64,000 nt of DNA from Flavihumibacter rivuli (GCF_018595685.2 NZ_CP092334.1:462001-526000); one strand, 5' to 3'. Shown: positions 27,196 to 36,524, counted from the first letter of the stretch. Translations and numbers: made by a program. The notes: generated by a model from the letters alone, not told the origin.

Positions 27196-27531
27196 ATGAA
27201 AAGGTATTGTTTGTCAGTTGACCTGAAGAATGATGAGCAGCTCATTGCGGAGTATGAACAGTATCATGTGAAGATCTGGCCGGAGATCGAACAAAGCATC
27301 CGGGATGCGGGAATTACGAGTATGGAGATCTACCGTATTGAAAACCGCTTGTTCATGATCATGGAGACCAGTGATGATTTCTCTTTCGAAAGGAAAGCTG
27401 CCATGGATGCGGGTAATGCCAGGGTGCAGGAATGGGAGGAGTTGATGTGGCAATACCAGCAGTCATTGCCTTCAGCAAAGAAGGGGGAAAAGTGGGTGTT
27501 GATGAAAAAGATATTTGACCTCAATTCATAA
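27196..27531 (+). CDS. RhaM-family (DUF718) sugar mutarotase, probably for L-fucose
   Basis: 111 residues. A small ferredoxin-like dimeric family that interconverts sugar anomers: YHVKIWPEIEQSIRDAGI carries the conserved His, followed by IYRIENRLFMIMET and EWEELMWQYQQSLP. It is named after L-rhamnose mutarotase, but homologues in fucose clusters (for example Campylobacter) work in fucose use. It starts 10 bp after the permease and 3 bp before the next gene, and would supply the anomer the dehydrogenase prefers. Confidence 0.9.
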   Translation: MKRYCLSVDLKNDEQLIAEYEQYHVKIWPEIEQSIRDAGITSMEIYRIENRLFMIMETSDDFSFERKAAMDAGNARVQEWEELMWQYQQSLPSAKKGEKWVLMKKIFDLNS

Positions 27532-27534
27532 GTT

Positions 27535-28362
27535 ATGCAGGTGATCGATACACATCAGCATTTCTGGGAGTATGATCCGTCCAGGCATGAATGGATCTCA
27601 GATGAGATGTCAGTGATCCGCAGGGATTTCCTACCAAAGGACCTGCAGTCCTTGCTTTCCCGTAATGGAGTATCGGGATGTGTGAATGTTCAGGTGGACC
27701 AGTCGGAAGCAGAAACCTTGTGGATGCTGGATCATGCGGCAAAGCATGATTTCATCCTTGGGGTAGTGGGTTGGGTGGACCTTAAGGGAAAAGATATCAG
27801 GGACCGCCTCGCTTATTTTACCCAGTTCCCCAAGCTGAAAGGCTTCCGTCATATCCTACAGGCAGAAGCGCCGGCGTTCATGCTGGATAATGCCTTCCTC
27901 AATGGTATTTCAGCCTTGAAGGATTTTGGCTTTACCTACGACATATTGGTTTTTCCCCGGCACTTGCCGGCTGTTTTGGATATGGTGATCACGAATCCAG
28001 ACCAGCCTTTCGTGATCGATCACCTGGCCAAGCCTTATATCAAGGATAATATGCTTGAGTTGTGGAAGAAGGATATGGAGCGACTTTCGGCTTTCCCTAA
28101 TGTGTATTGTAAAGTGAGCGGAATGGTCACGGAGGCTGATTGGTCCCGGTGGACCAGTGATGACCTGCATCCCTACCTGGATGCTGTAGTGGAATTATTT
28201 GGCATAGACCGGCTGATGTTCGGGAGTGATTGGCCGGTATGCCTGGTAGCTGCCAATTATGACCAGTGGCTGTCTACGGTGAAAGCCTATTTTTCAGGGT
28301 TTTCAGAGGATGATCAGCATAAAGTCTTCTATGGGAATGCGAAAAGGTTTTATCGGTTATAG
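27535..28362 (+). CDS. COG3618 amidohydrolase, probable L-fuconolactonase
   Basis: 275 residues, amidohydrolase superfamily TIM barrel. Metal site DTHQHFWEYDP at the N-terminus (His-x-His), FVIDHLAKPYI centrally and MFGSDWPVCL near the end with the conserved Asp. COG3618 members from Burkholderia have been shown to open L-fucono-1,4-lactone. Location directly between the mutarotase and the fucose-dehydrogenase-like SDR fits hydrolysis of L-fuconolactone to L-fuconate in the cytoplasm. Confidence 0.9.
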   Translation: MQVIDTHQHFWEYDPSRHEWISDEMSVIRRDFLPKDLQSLLSRNGVSGCVNVQVDQSEAETLWMLDHAAKHDFILGVVGWVDLKGKDIRDRLAYFTQFPKLKGFRHILQAEAPAFMLDNAFLNGISALKDFGFTYDILVFPRHLPAVLDMVITNPDQPFVIDHLAKPYIKDNMLELWKKDMERLSAFPNVYCKVSGMVTEADWSRWTSDDLHPYLDAVVELFGIDRLMFGSDWPVCLVAANYDQWLSTVKAYFSGFSEDDQHKVFYGNAKRFYRL

Positions 28363-28397
28363 GTTAACGTTATTAATTGATCAAAAGTATTAATGGT

Positions 28398-29186
28398 ATG
28401 AATCTGCAATTACAGGATAAGGTAATCATCGTAACAGGTGGTGCTAAGGGCATTGGCTGGGGAATAGTAGAAGTGTTGGCCAGGGAAGGAGCCGTGCCGG
28501 TGATCCTGGGCCGCAATGAAGCGGATAATCTTAGGGCCATGGAGACAATAGTCGCCAATGGGGGTAAAGCCTGGCAGGTGGTGGCCGAATTGTCGAAGCC
28601 GGAAGAATGTGCTAAGGCAGTCCAGCAGGTGATCGCACAGTTTGGCCAGATCGATGGGCTGGTCAATAATGCAGGGGTGAATGATGGGGTAGGGCTGGAG
28701 CATGGAGATTATGTGCGTTTCATGGAGAGCCTGCACAAGAACCTGGTACACTATTACCTGATGGCCCATCATGCCCTTCCTGAACTGAAAAAGACAAAAG
28801 GCAGTATTGTTAATATTACTTCCAAGACAGCCGATACTGGTCAGGGCAATACCTCTGCCTATGCGGCTTCCAATGGTGGCCGGAATGCCCTGACCAGGGA
28901 ATGGGCCGTTGAGCTGGCCAAGTATTCCATCCGGGTGAATGCGGTGGTGGTGGCAGAATGCTTTACGCCATTGTATGAGAACTGGATCAAGACCCTGCCT
29001 GATCCTGAAGGGAAACTGAAGGAGATCACTTCCAAGATTCCCTTTGAACACCGTTTTACTACGGCGGAAGAGATCGCCAACATGACCGTATTCCTATTAT
29101 CTCCACTTTCCAGCCATACCACCGGACAGCTGATCCATGTGGATGGGGGCTATGTCCATCTCGACCGGGCTATGGCCAATGCCTGA
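28398..29186 (+). CDS. SDR, probable L-fucose dehydrogenase
   Basis: 262 residues from the ATG at 28398 (MNLQLQDKVIIVTGG); the ATG-less extension to 28377 is less likely. Motifs: TGGAKGIGWGIVEV, NNAGVNDGVGLEHGD, Ser in VNITSKTADTGQ, YAASNGG in which the catalytic Lys of YxxxK is replaced by Gly, and HVDGGYVHLDRA. The missing Lys is unusual but recurs, as I recall, in the fucose-dehydrogenase-like subgroup with the YxASNGG pattern. Predicted reaction: L-fucose to L-fucono-lactone. It ends the fucose gene set; 72 bp later the LacI gene begins. Confidence 0.82.
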   Translation: MNLQLQDKVIIVTGGAKGIGWGIVEVLAREGAVPVILGRNEADNLRAMETIVANGGKAWQVVAELSKPEECAKAVQQVIAQFGQIDGLVNNAGVNDGVGLEHGDYVRFMESLHKNLVHYYLMAHHALPELKKTKGSIVNITSKTADTGQGNTSAYAASNGGRNALTREWAVELAKYSIRVNAVVVAECFTPLYENWIKTLPDPEGKLKEITSKIPFEHRFTTAEEIANMTVFLLSPLSSHTTGQLIHVDGGYVHLDRAMANA

Positions 29187-29203
29187 TTGCCTGGGATATT
29201 TAT

Positions 29204-29221
29204 TACGTAAACGTTTACGTA
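29204..29221. promoter_or_regulatory. Perfect 18-bp palindrome, LacI-type operator
   Basis: TACGTAAACGTTTACGTA is its own reverse complement and has the central CG with flanking AAA/TTT expected for LacI/GalR-family operators. It sits 37 bp before the start of the LacI-family gene and 17 bp after the fucose dehydrogenase stop, so autoregulation and control of the genes downstream are the simplest reading. Confidence 0.75.
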
Positions 29222-29258
29222 GTTCTTTTTGAATAACTTGGGTTGTTGATCGAAATTT

Positions 29259-30263
29259 ATGGAACCGGTTACCATCAAGACCATTGCGAAGCAATTAGGA
29301 TTGTCCATTGCCACTGTTTCCAGGGCGCTGAACGATAGATATGGTATTGGCGAAGCCACAAGGGCTAAGGTGAAGGCAGTGGCCGAAAGCCTGGGTTACC
29401 AACCCAATGCCTATGCTAGTGGATTGAAGCGGAAGGGCAGTAAGACCATCGCGGTGGTATTGCCCGGGCTTGACAATAACTTCTTTACGCAGGTGATCAG
29501 TGGGATCGAGTCTGTGGCCCACCAGAAAGGCTTCCATGTGCTGGTTTACCTTACCCATGAAGACCAGCAAAGGGAAAAGGAGATCCTGCAGATAGTAAGG
29601 AATGGGAGGGCTGACGGTATCCTGATCTCGGTTGCCAATAGTTCAGGGGGATATGCCCATATAGAGCAATTGGTGGAAGCGGGGATGCCGGTCGTGTTTG
29701 TTGACCGGATCTGTGAGCATATTGATGTGCCGGGGGTGGTGACGAATAATGAGGAATCCGCATTTGAAGCCACAAAATTATTGCTGGCTAAGGGTTGCAG
29801 GAAGATCGCCTTCCTGGGGATGGCTCCACAGTTGTTCATTACGGGCTCAAGGAAGAACGGCTACCTGAAAGCACTCAGGAGTGTAGCGAGTGAGCAGGAG
29901 CCCATTATCCAGGAATTTGAGAAAGACCATGAAAAGAACATCCGCTTATTGACGGATCTGTTGAAGCACCAACAGCCGGATGGATTGTTTGCTGTTTCAG
30001 AAAAAGTAGCCTTGCTGGTATATGAGGTTTGCGGGGCCCTGAAACTGAGGATACCGGAAGACATTAAACTGGTTGGGTTTACCAATATGCCGGCTGCGGC
30101 CTTCCTGGAACCTTCGATGAGTGCCATTGTTCAACCGGCTGTTGAAATGGGCGAACGTGCAGCAGAGCTGTTGTTCAAAGTGATCGGGAAAAAGAAAATA
30201 TTCGAAATAGAAAAGAAACAGGTATTGCCTTCTGTGTTAAGGATCAGGCGTTCGGCAGGATAG
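29259..30263 (+). CDS. LacI-family transcriptional regulator
   Basis: 334 residues. N-terminal helix-turn-helix TIKTIAKQLGLSIATVSRALN and hinge-helix region YQPNAYASGLKRKGS, then a periplasmic-binding-protein-like effector domain (IAVVLPGLDNNFFTQVISGIE, DGILISVANSS, VVFVDRI, LVGFTNMPAAAFLEPSMSAI). It lies between the fucose and the glucuronate genes on the same strand, just after the 18-bp palindrome. Ligand candidates are fucose, fuconate, glucuronate or KDG; sequence alone does not decide. Confidence 0.93.
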   Translation: MEPVTIKTIAKQLGLSIATVSRALNDRYGIGEATRAKVKAVAESLGYQPNAYASGLKRKGSKTIAVVLPGLDNNFFTQVISGIESVAHQKGFHVLVYLTHEDQQREKEILQIVRNGRADGILISVANSSGGYAHIEQLVEAGMPVVFVDRICEHIDVPGVVTNNEESAFEATKLLLAKGCRKIAFLGMAPQLFITGSRKNGYLKALRSVASEQEPIIQEFEKDHEKNIRLLTDLLKHQQPDGLFAVSEKVALLVYEVCGALKLRIPEDIKLVGFTNMPAAAFLEPSMSAIVQPAVEMGERAAELLFKVIGKKKIFEIEKKQVLPSVLRIRRSAG

Positions 30264-30314
30264 GACTGCCAAAAGGGGCATACGGTTTTCTTTCTCACCC
30301 ATAAAAATTGACGT

Positions 30315-31637
30315 ATGCTTGACCGAAGAAAATTCCTTCTCCAGTCTGCCCTGGCAGGCACCGGCCTCCTGGTAGGCCCCACCCTCGCAAGTTTTGCAGG
30401 TTCCCCCAATGAAAAGGTGGTGATTGGTGCTGTTGGTACCAATAGCCGTGGTTTTTACCTGGCCAAAATGCTGGCCCTACTCCCGAATGTGGAGATTGGC
30501 TATGTCTGCGACGTGGATGCCAATGTGCTGGCCAAAACCATCGCTGAGATCGAGAAGGTTTCCGGGAAGAAACCCAAAGGGTATAATGATGTGCGCAAGC
30601 TGCTGGCTGAAAAGGACCTCGATGCCATTGTGATCGCTACTCCCGACCATTGGCATGCACCGGCAGCCTTGATGGCGGTGCAGGCTGGCAAACATGTGTA
30701 CGTAGAGAAGCCCTGTTCGCATAATCCCGCCGAAGGTGAGCTGTTGATAGCTGCACAACAGCGTTATGGGAAGCTGATCCAGATGGGTAACCAGCGACGT
30801 TCTTTCCCCAATGTACAGCAGGCAATGAAGGAATTGCAGGAAGGCTTGATCGGTCGGGTATATTTTGCCAAAGGTTGGTATGCCAATAGCCGAAAGTCCA
30901 TTGGCTTTGGGAAAGCGGCACCGGTTCCTTCCCACCTTGATTTTGACTTATGGCAGGGACCTGCTCCGCGCAGGCCTTTCAAGGATAACCTCGTTCATTA
31001 TAACTGGCATTGGTTCTGGCATTGGGGCACTGGTGAAGCCCTCAATAATGGCACCCATGAGATCGATGTGATGCGCTGGGGGTTGGGCGTTGACTTTCCA
31101 ATCCGGGTGGTATCGGCCGGGGGACGCTATGCCTTCAATGATGATTGGGAAACACCCGATACGCAAACCATCACCCTTGAGTTCCCCAATAAGACCGCCA
31201 TGCTGTGGGAATCCAGGAGCTGCAATCCACATGAGGTAGAAGGCAGTGGCAGGGGAGTGGTCTTCTATGGGGAGAAAGGCACCATGGTCATCCCGGGTGG
31301 TGATGATTACAAAATTTTCGGCATGGATAACAAACTGGTCAGGGAGGTAAAGACCAATCTGCAAAAAGCGGATGCGACCAATACCATGGGCATGGGCGAG
31401 CGTTTGGACAGCATGCACCTGCTGAATTTTGTGGATGCCATCCGGGGCAAGGCTAAACTCACTTCGCCCATTACTGAAGGCCACCGGTCAACTTTGCTTG
31501 CACAATTAGGAAATATATCCTGGCGGACCGGAAGGGCCTTGCAATGTGACCCTTCGAATGGGCATATCCTGAATGACAAGGAGGCCATGCAATACTGGAC
31601 GCGTGAGTATGCGCCCGGTTGGGAAATGAAACTCTGA
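30315..31637 (+). CDS. Tat-exported Gfo/Idh/MocA oxidoreductase
   Basis: 440 residues. Twin-arginine signal MLDRRKFLLQSALAGTGLL, then a Rossmann fold starting VVIGAVGTNSRGFYLAKM and the family motif YVEKPCSHNPAEG with the catalytic Lys; EALNNGTHEIDVMRWGL follows, with the conserved His-Asp-Met-Arg. Exported members of this family carry tightly bound NAD and oxidise glycoside hydroxyls, notably at C3. The next gene, 18 bp downstream, has two DUF1080 domains, the 3-keto-glycoside hydrolase type. Together they may cut a glycoside by an oxidation-elimination route in the periplasm ahead of glucuronate catabolism (inference). Confidence 0.9.
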   Translation: MLDRRKFLLQSALAGTGLLVGPTLASFAGSPNEKVVIGAVGTNSRGFYLAKMLALLPNVEIGYVCDVDANVLAKTIAEIEKVSGKKPKGYNDVRKLLAEKDLDAIVIATPDHWHAPAALMAVQAGKHVYVEKPCSHNPAEGELLIAAQQRYGKLIQMGNQRRSFPNVQQAMKELQEGLIGRVYFAKGWYANSRKSIGFGKAAPVPSHLDFDLWQGPAPRRPFKDNLVHYNWHWFWHWGTGEALNNGTHEIDVMRWGLGVDFPIRVVSAGGRYAFNDDWETPDTQTITLEFPNKTAMLWESRSCNPHEVEGSGRGVVFYGEKGTMVIPGGDDYKIFGMDNKLVREVKTNLQKADATNTMGMGERLDSMHLLNFVDAIRGKAKLTSPITEGHRSTLLAQLGNISWRTGRALQCDPSNGHILNDKEAMQYWTREYAPGWEMKL

Positions 31638-31655
31638 TCAACATAATGTAGCAAC

Positions 31656-33017
31656 ATGAAGAAACTAGTATTGATGGGGATGGTATTCCTGGCCAGCTGG
31701 CAACTGCAGGCACAGGGCAGTTCCCAAAAGGGACAATGGGTGAGTCTTTTCAATGGGAAGGACCTCAAAGGATGGAAACAATTGAATGGTAAGGCTAAGT
31801 ACGAGGTGAAGGATGGGGCAATAGTGGGCACCACCGTTCTGAATGAACCCAATTCCTTCCTGGCGACTGAAAAGGATTACCAGGACTTCATCCTTGAGCT
31901 GGAGTTCAAGGTGGATTCCAATATGAATTCCGGCATCCAGTTCAGGAGTGAGAGCCGCCCTGATTACCAGAATGGAAAGGTGCATGGCTACCAGATGGAG
32001 ATCGATCCATCCAGGCGTGCCTGGAGTGGTGGTATATATGATGAAGGCAGAAGGGGATGGTTGTACACCCTTGATTATAATGAAGGGGCAAAGAAAGCCT
32101 TTCATAACGGGGAGTGGAACCACTATCGCATTGAATGTATCGGTAATACGGTTCGCACCTATGTTAACGGCATCGCTGCTGCTTACCTCATCGATAGCCT
32201 GCCGACCAGGGGCTTTATTGCCCTGCAGGTACATTCCATCGGCAAGCCTGAAGAAGCCGGCCGGCAGATCAAGTGGCGCAATATCCGGATCCAAACCGCT
32301 AACCTTAAGCCCAGGCCGTCCTCAACGATTTTCGTTGTCAACTTACTACCCAACCAGTTATCAGAACAAGAGAAGGCCAATGGCGTGAGGTTATTATGGG
32401 ATGGCCAAACCACCAAGGGCTGGAGGGGCGCTTATAAAACCCAGTTCCCTGAAAAAGGCTGGAAGATAGAGGACGGTATGTTGAGGGTGATGAAATCTGG
32501 TGGTGGCGAATCCGTGAATGGCGGGGATATCGTGACCGAAGAATTATTCGGGGCTTTTGAACTGCAGTTTGATTTCCGCCTGACGCCAGGGGCCAATAGC
32601 GGGGTAAAATATTTTGTTACGGAAAAAGAGAACAATGCCGGTTCTGCCATAGGACTGGAATACCAGGTACTGGATGACGACCAGCATCCTGATGCCAAAC
32701 TGGGAGCCGTCGGCAATCGTACCATGGCTTCCCTCTATGACCTGATCCCTTCCCTGAAACCCTGGATGTCCCGCAAACCCATCGGGGAATGGAACAAGGG
32801 AATGATCAGGGTGTATCCTGACAATAGGATAGAACATTACCTGAATGGTTGCAAGGTAGTGGAATACCAACGCGGCACCCCGATCTTCTATGCCCTGGTG
32901 GCACGCAGTAAATATGCCGGCTGGAAGGATTTCGGGATGGCGGAAAAAGGCAGGATCCTGTTGCAGGACCATGGTGATGCGGTGGATTTCCGCAGTATCA
33001 AGGTCAGGGCTTTGTAA
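31656..33017 (+). CDS. Exported double DUF1080 (3-keto-disaccharide hydrolase-like) protein
   Basis: 453 residues with a signal peptide MKKLVLMGMVFLASWQLQAQ. Two DUF1080 concanavalin-like domains: about residues 28-215 (WVSLFNGKDLKGWKQLNGKA, DSNMNSGIQFRSE) and about 240-453 (RLLWDGQTTKGWRGAYKTQF, TPGANSGVKYFVTE). A two-domain form is less common than a single one. The family hydrolyses or eliminates 3-keto-glycosides produced by Gfo/Idh partners such as the upstream gene. Substrate unproven; proximity to glucuronate genes suggests a glucuronide. Confidence 0.9.
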   Translation: MKKLVLMGMVFLASWQLQAQGSSQKGQWVSLFNGKDLKGWKQLNGKAKYEVKDGAIVGTTVLNEPNSFLATEKDYQDFILELEFKVDSNMNSGIQFRSESRPDYQNGKVHGYQMEIDPSRRAWSGGIYDEGRRGWLYTLDYNEGAKKAFHNGEWNHYRIECIGNTVRTYVNGIAAAYLIDSLPTRGFIALQVHSIGKPEEAGRQIKWRNIRIQTANLKPRPSSTIFVVNLLPNQLSEQEKANGVRLLWDGQTTKGWRGAYKTQFPEKGWKIEDGMLRVMKSGGGESVNGGDIVTEELFGAFELQFDFRLTPGANSGVKYFVTEKENNAGSAIGLEYQVLDDDQHPDAKLGAVGNRTMASLYDLIPSLKPWMSRKPIGEWNKGMIRVYPDNRIEHYLNGCKVVEYQRGTPIFYALVARSKYAGWKDFGMAEKGRILLQDHGDAVDFRSIKVRAL

Positions 33018-33037
33018 AAGAATAAAATCGAGTATGC

Positions 33038-33859
33038 ATGGATGTTAGTAAGATGTTTTCCCTGGAGGGGAAAGTGGTGGTCGTAACCGGTGGGACGGGT
33101 ATCCTTGGCGAGTCATTTGTGAAAGCCATTGCAGCAGCAGGTGCGGCAGTTGGGGTGCTGGGAAGGAATGAGGGGATTGCCGAGGAAAGGGCTGCAGCCA
33201 TCAATGCCGAAGGCGGCAAGGCCATTGCGCTGGTAGCGGATGTAATGGATGAAGGGCACCTGCGGCAGGCGAAGCAACAAATGCTGGATCGCTTTGGAAA
33301 GATCGATGGCCTGGTGAATGCAGCCGGGGGTAATATGCCTGAAGGCGTGGTACAGCCGGAAGCAGACCTGTTCAGGATGAACCTGGACGGGTTGAGAAAA
33401 GTGATGGACCTGAACCTATGGGGAACCATCCTGCCTACACAGGTTTTTGGGGATGCCCTTGCTGCCAATGAAACGGCAAGCATTGTGAACATCTCCAGCA
33501 TGAACTCCAAAAGGGCAGTTACAAAAGTATTGGGTTACAATATGGGCAAGGCTGCGGTGGACTGCTATAACCAATGGTTTGCAGTGGAGCTGGCGAAGCG
33601 CTATGGCGACAGGATCAGGATGAATGCATTGACACCGGGCTTTTTCCTGACAGAGCAAAACAGGGCCCTGCTGACCAACCCTGATGGTACCTACACGGCA
33701 AGGGGACAGGCGGTGATCAATAACACCCCTTTCAACAGGTTCGGTCGTCCGGAGGAGCTTACGGGCGCATTGGTGTGGCTGCTGAGTGACGCATCCCGAT
33801 TCGTGACAGGGTCGCAGGTAGTGGTGGATGGAGGCTTTTCCATATTCAGTGGCGTTTAA
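33038..33859 (+). CDS. SDR-type D-mannonate oxidoreductase (fructuronate reductase)
   Basis: 273 residues, short-chain dehydrogenase with VTGGTGILGESFVKA, VNAAGGNMP, ISSMNSKRA, YNMGKAAVD and VVDGGFSIFSGV. It belongs to the type that replaces the long-chain UxuB, as in the Bacillus subtilis uxuB (yjmF) locus. The MDVSKMFSLEGKVVVVTGG start is typical. It lies 9 bp before uxuA, so it should reduce D-fructuronate to D-mannonate with NAD(P)H. Confidence 0.88.
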   Translation: MDVSKMFSLEGKVVVVTGGTGILGESFVKAIAAAGAAVGVLGRNEGIAEERAAAINAEGGKAIALVADVMDEGHLRQAKQQMLDRFGKIDGLVNAAGGNMPEGVVQPEADLFRMNLDGLRKVMDLNLWGTILPTQVFGDALAANETASIVNISSMNSKRAVTKVLGYNMGKAAVDCYNQWFAVELAKRYGDRIRMNALTPGFFLTEQNRALLTNPDGTYTARGQAVINNTPFNRFGRPEELTGALVWLLSDASRFVTGSQVVVDGGFSIFSGV

Positions 33860-33868
33860 AACAGTATT

Positions 33869-35077
33869 ATGAGTACACCAGTTTCTTATCAGCATATTGA
33901 ATACCGCATGGAACAAACCATGCGTTGGTTCGGACCCAATGACCCGGTCAGCCTTAGTGATATCCGGCAGGCAGGTTGCACGGGGGTGGTTACGGCCCTG
34001 CATCATATTCCTAACGGTGAGGTATGGCCGATAGATGCCATCATGGAAAGAAAGCGGGAGATAGAAGCGGCAGGAATGAGGTGGTCGGTGGTGGAGAGTG
34101 TGCCCGTTCATGAACAGATCAAGACGGCATCCGGGAATTACCGATCCTATATCGTCAACTACCAGCAGACACTGCGCAACCTGGCGTCCTGCGATATCAG
34201 GACAGTTACCTACAATTTCATGCCGGTGCTGGATTGGACCAGGACAGACCTGTCTTTCACAGTGGAGGATGGCAGTAAGGCCCTGCGTTTTGAGAAGGCT
34301 GCTTTCATGGCCTTTGACCTTTTCATGCTGCAAAGGGAAGGCGCTATGCAGGAATATGATGAAGAGGAGATCAGCCGGGCAAGGGAGCGTTTCGACAAGA
34401 TGTCAGAAGCAGAGAAGCTGCTGCTGCAAAGGAATATCATCGCGGGCTTACCGGGTAGCGAAGAGTCTTTCACGCTGGACCAGTTTCGTGAAGCGCTTGC
34501 CGCTTATCAGCATATTGATGCCCATCAACTCAGGGCTAACCTTATCCATTTTTTACAACAGGTGGTCCCGGTGGCCGCTGAGGTTGGGGTGAACCTGGTG
34601 ATCCATCCCGATGACCCGCCCTATCCCATATTGGGATTGCCCCGTGTGGTGAGCACCGCAGCAGATATTGAAGCACTGGTCAATGCCATTCCTGACCTTC
34701 ACAATGGGCTTTGTTTTTGCACCGGCTCCTTTGGTGTCCGCGCAGATAATGACCTGCCAGCCATGTTCAGGCAATTCGGTGACCGGATCAATTTTATTCA
34801 TTTGAGGAGTACGCGGCGCAACCAATGGGGGGATTTTTATGAAGACAACCACCTCGATGGTGATGTGGATATGGCTGCGGTGATGAAAGTGATCATTGAA
34901 ACCATGCGTCGCAGGAAATGCGGCATAGCCATGCGTCCGGACCACGGTCACCAAATGCTGGATGATCTCCGAAAGACCACTAATCCCGGTTATGCTGCGA
35001 TAGGCAGGTTAAGGGGGCTGGCGGAATTACGGGGCCTTGAACTGGGTCTGCAAAGGGCCATGAACGGCAATCTTTGA
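33869..35077 (+). CDS. uxuA: Mannonate dehydratase
   Basis: 402 residues, normal for UxuA. It removes water from D-mannonate to give 2-keto-3-deoxygluconate, using Fe2+ or Mn2+ in a xylose-isomerase-like TIM barrel. Signatures: [81 protein letters not shown] and [11 protein letters not shown]. It sits between the SDR fructuronate reductase and uxaC. Confidence 0.97.
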   Translation: MSTPVSYQHIEYRMEQTMRWFGPNDPVSLSDIRQAGCTGVVTALHHIPNGEVWPIDAIMERKREIEAAGMRWSVVESVPVHEQIKTASGNYRSYIVNYQQTLRNLASCDIRTVTYNFMPVLDWTRTDLSFTVEDGSKALRFEKAAFMAFDLFMLQREGAMQEYDEEEISRARERFDKMSEAEKLLLQRNIIAGLPGSEESFTLDQFREALAAYQHIDAHQLRANLIHFLQQVVPVAAEVGVNLVIHPDDPPYPILGLPRVVSTAADIEALVNAIPDLHNGLCFCTGSFGVRADNDLPAMFRQFGDRINFIHLRSTRRNQWGDFYEDNHLDGDVDMAAVMKVIIETMRRRKCGIAMRPDHGHQMLDDLRKTTNPGYAAIGRLRGLAELRGLELGLQRAMNGNL

Positions 35078-35102
35078 GGTTGAAAACTTTTAATTAGCGG
35101 GA

Positions 35103-36524
35103 ATGAAAAAGAAGAAAAGACAAAAGGCATTCATCAACGAAAACTTCCTCTTATCTAATAAGCAGGCAAGGCAACTCTATTTCGACCATGCTGCCAACCT
35201 GCCCATTATCGATTACCATTGCCACTTGTCACCAGAGGCCATTGCCAAGGACTACCGTTTCGCTAACATGACGGAACTATGGTTAAAGGGTGACCATTAC
35301 AAATGGAGGGCGATGCGGGCTGTTGGGATACCGGAAGAACTGATCACAGGGAATGCCAGCGACCAGGATAAATTCATGGCCTGGGCCAGGGTGGTTCCAC
35401 ATACATTGCGTAATCCCCTGTTCCATTGGACACAAATGGAGTTGAAATGGCCCTTTGGTATTGATGACTACCTCAATGAATCAACGGCCGGAACAATTTA
35501 TGAGGCCTGCAATGCAATGCTTCAGGACCCGGATTACAGTTGCCGCTCACTTATAGCAATGAATAATGTTGAGTTGGTTGGGACAACCGATGATCCTTGT
35601 GATGACCTTCGTTTTCATAGGGAGGCAATAGCAGATGGCTTGTCTTTTGAATTGCGGCCATCCTTTCGCCCGGACCCGGTATTGGATATCCGTAACAAGG
35701 AAGGGTTCCTGCGATACATAGAAAGATTGGAACTGGCGAGTGGTGTGGTGATCAATGATTTCAGCAGCCTGTTACAGGCCCTCTGGCAGCGGGTGGAATA
35801 TTTCCATGCCAATGGATGCAGGATAGCTGACCATGGACTGTCTGCCATGCCACTGCTTCCGGTTGATGAGCAAATAGTAGAAGAAGGGTTAAGGAAAGTA
35901 TTGGAGGATAGGACATTTATGCACCCCGATCCGGAAGGATTTGCGGGATTGGTTTTATTGCACCTCTGCAGTATGTACCATGCTAAGGGATGGGCGCAGC
36001 AATTCCACCTGGGTGCTTTAAGGAATGTGAGTTCAAGGCTGAGGGAAAGATTAGGGGCAGACAGTGGGGGCGATACGATCGGTGATTATCCGCAGGCAGA
36101 GCGATTGGCGGCTTTCCTTGATGCTCTGGACCGGCAGGACCGGCTGGCGCCTACCATCATCTATAACCTTAATCCGGGTTGGAACGAGGTCTTCGCTGCC
36201 ATGGCCGGCACTTTTAATGATGGTTCCATAGCCGGTAAGGTCCAGTTTGGATCGGCATGGTGGTACCTCGACCAGAAGGATGGAATAGAAAAACAATTGA
36301 ATGCCTTGTCGAACCTGGGGGTGTTGAGTAACTTCATCGGGATGACGACGGATAGCCGGAGTTTCCTTTCCTATTCCCGCCACGATTATTTCAGGAGGGT
36401 CTTGTGCAACCTGTTGGGACAGGAAATGGAAGCGGGCCTCTTGCCCAATGACCGTGAATGGATCGGCGCATTGGTGCGGCAATTGTGTTATGATAATGCG
36501 AAAAACTTTTTCAAGGTAGGCTGA
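35103..36524 (+). CDS. uxaC: Glucuronate isomerase
   Basis: 473 residues. It isomerises D-glucuronate to D-fructuronate (and galacturonate to tagaturonate) in the cytoplasm. FINENFLLSNKQARQLYFDHA and PIIDYHCHLSPEAIAKD at the start carry the His-x-His metal site; VELVGTTDDPCDDLRFH, GTFNDGSIAGKVQFGSAWW and MTTDSRSFLSYSRHDYFRR are UxaC signatures. The stop codon overlaps the kdgK start by one base. Since no tagaturonate reductase is present, glucuronate is the likelier substrate. Confidence 0.97.
   Translation: MKKKKRQKAFINENFLLSNKQARQLYFDHAANLPIIDYHCHLSPEAIAKDYRFANMTELWLKGDHYKWRAMRAVGIPEELITGNASDQDKFMAWARVVPHTLRNPLFHWTQMELKWPFGIDDYLNESTAGTIYEACNAMLQDPDYSCRSLIAMNNVELVGTTDDPCDDLRFHREAIADGLSFELRPSFRPDPVLDIRNKEGFLRYIERLELASGVVINDFSSLLQALWQRVEYFHANGCRIADHGLSAMPLLPVDEQIVEEGLRKVLEDRTFMHPDPEGFAGLVLLHLCSMYHAKGWAQQFHLGALRNVSSRLRERLGADSGGDTIGDYPQAERLAAFLDALDRQDRLAPTIIYNLNPGWNEVFAAMAGTFNDGSIAGKVQFGSAWWYLDQKDGIEKQLNALSNLGVLSNFIGMTTDSRSFLSYSRHDYFRRVLCNLLGQEMEAGLLPNDREWIGALVRQLCYDNAKNFFKVG

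Noticed and set aside
28363..28397. Second LacI operator (TTAACGTTA) before the fucose dehydrogenase
   Set aside because: Only a short 8-9-bp palindrome without the outer arms of the 29204 site; too common to support.
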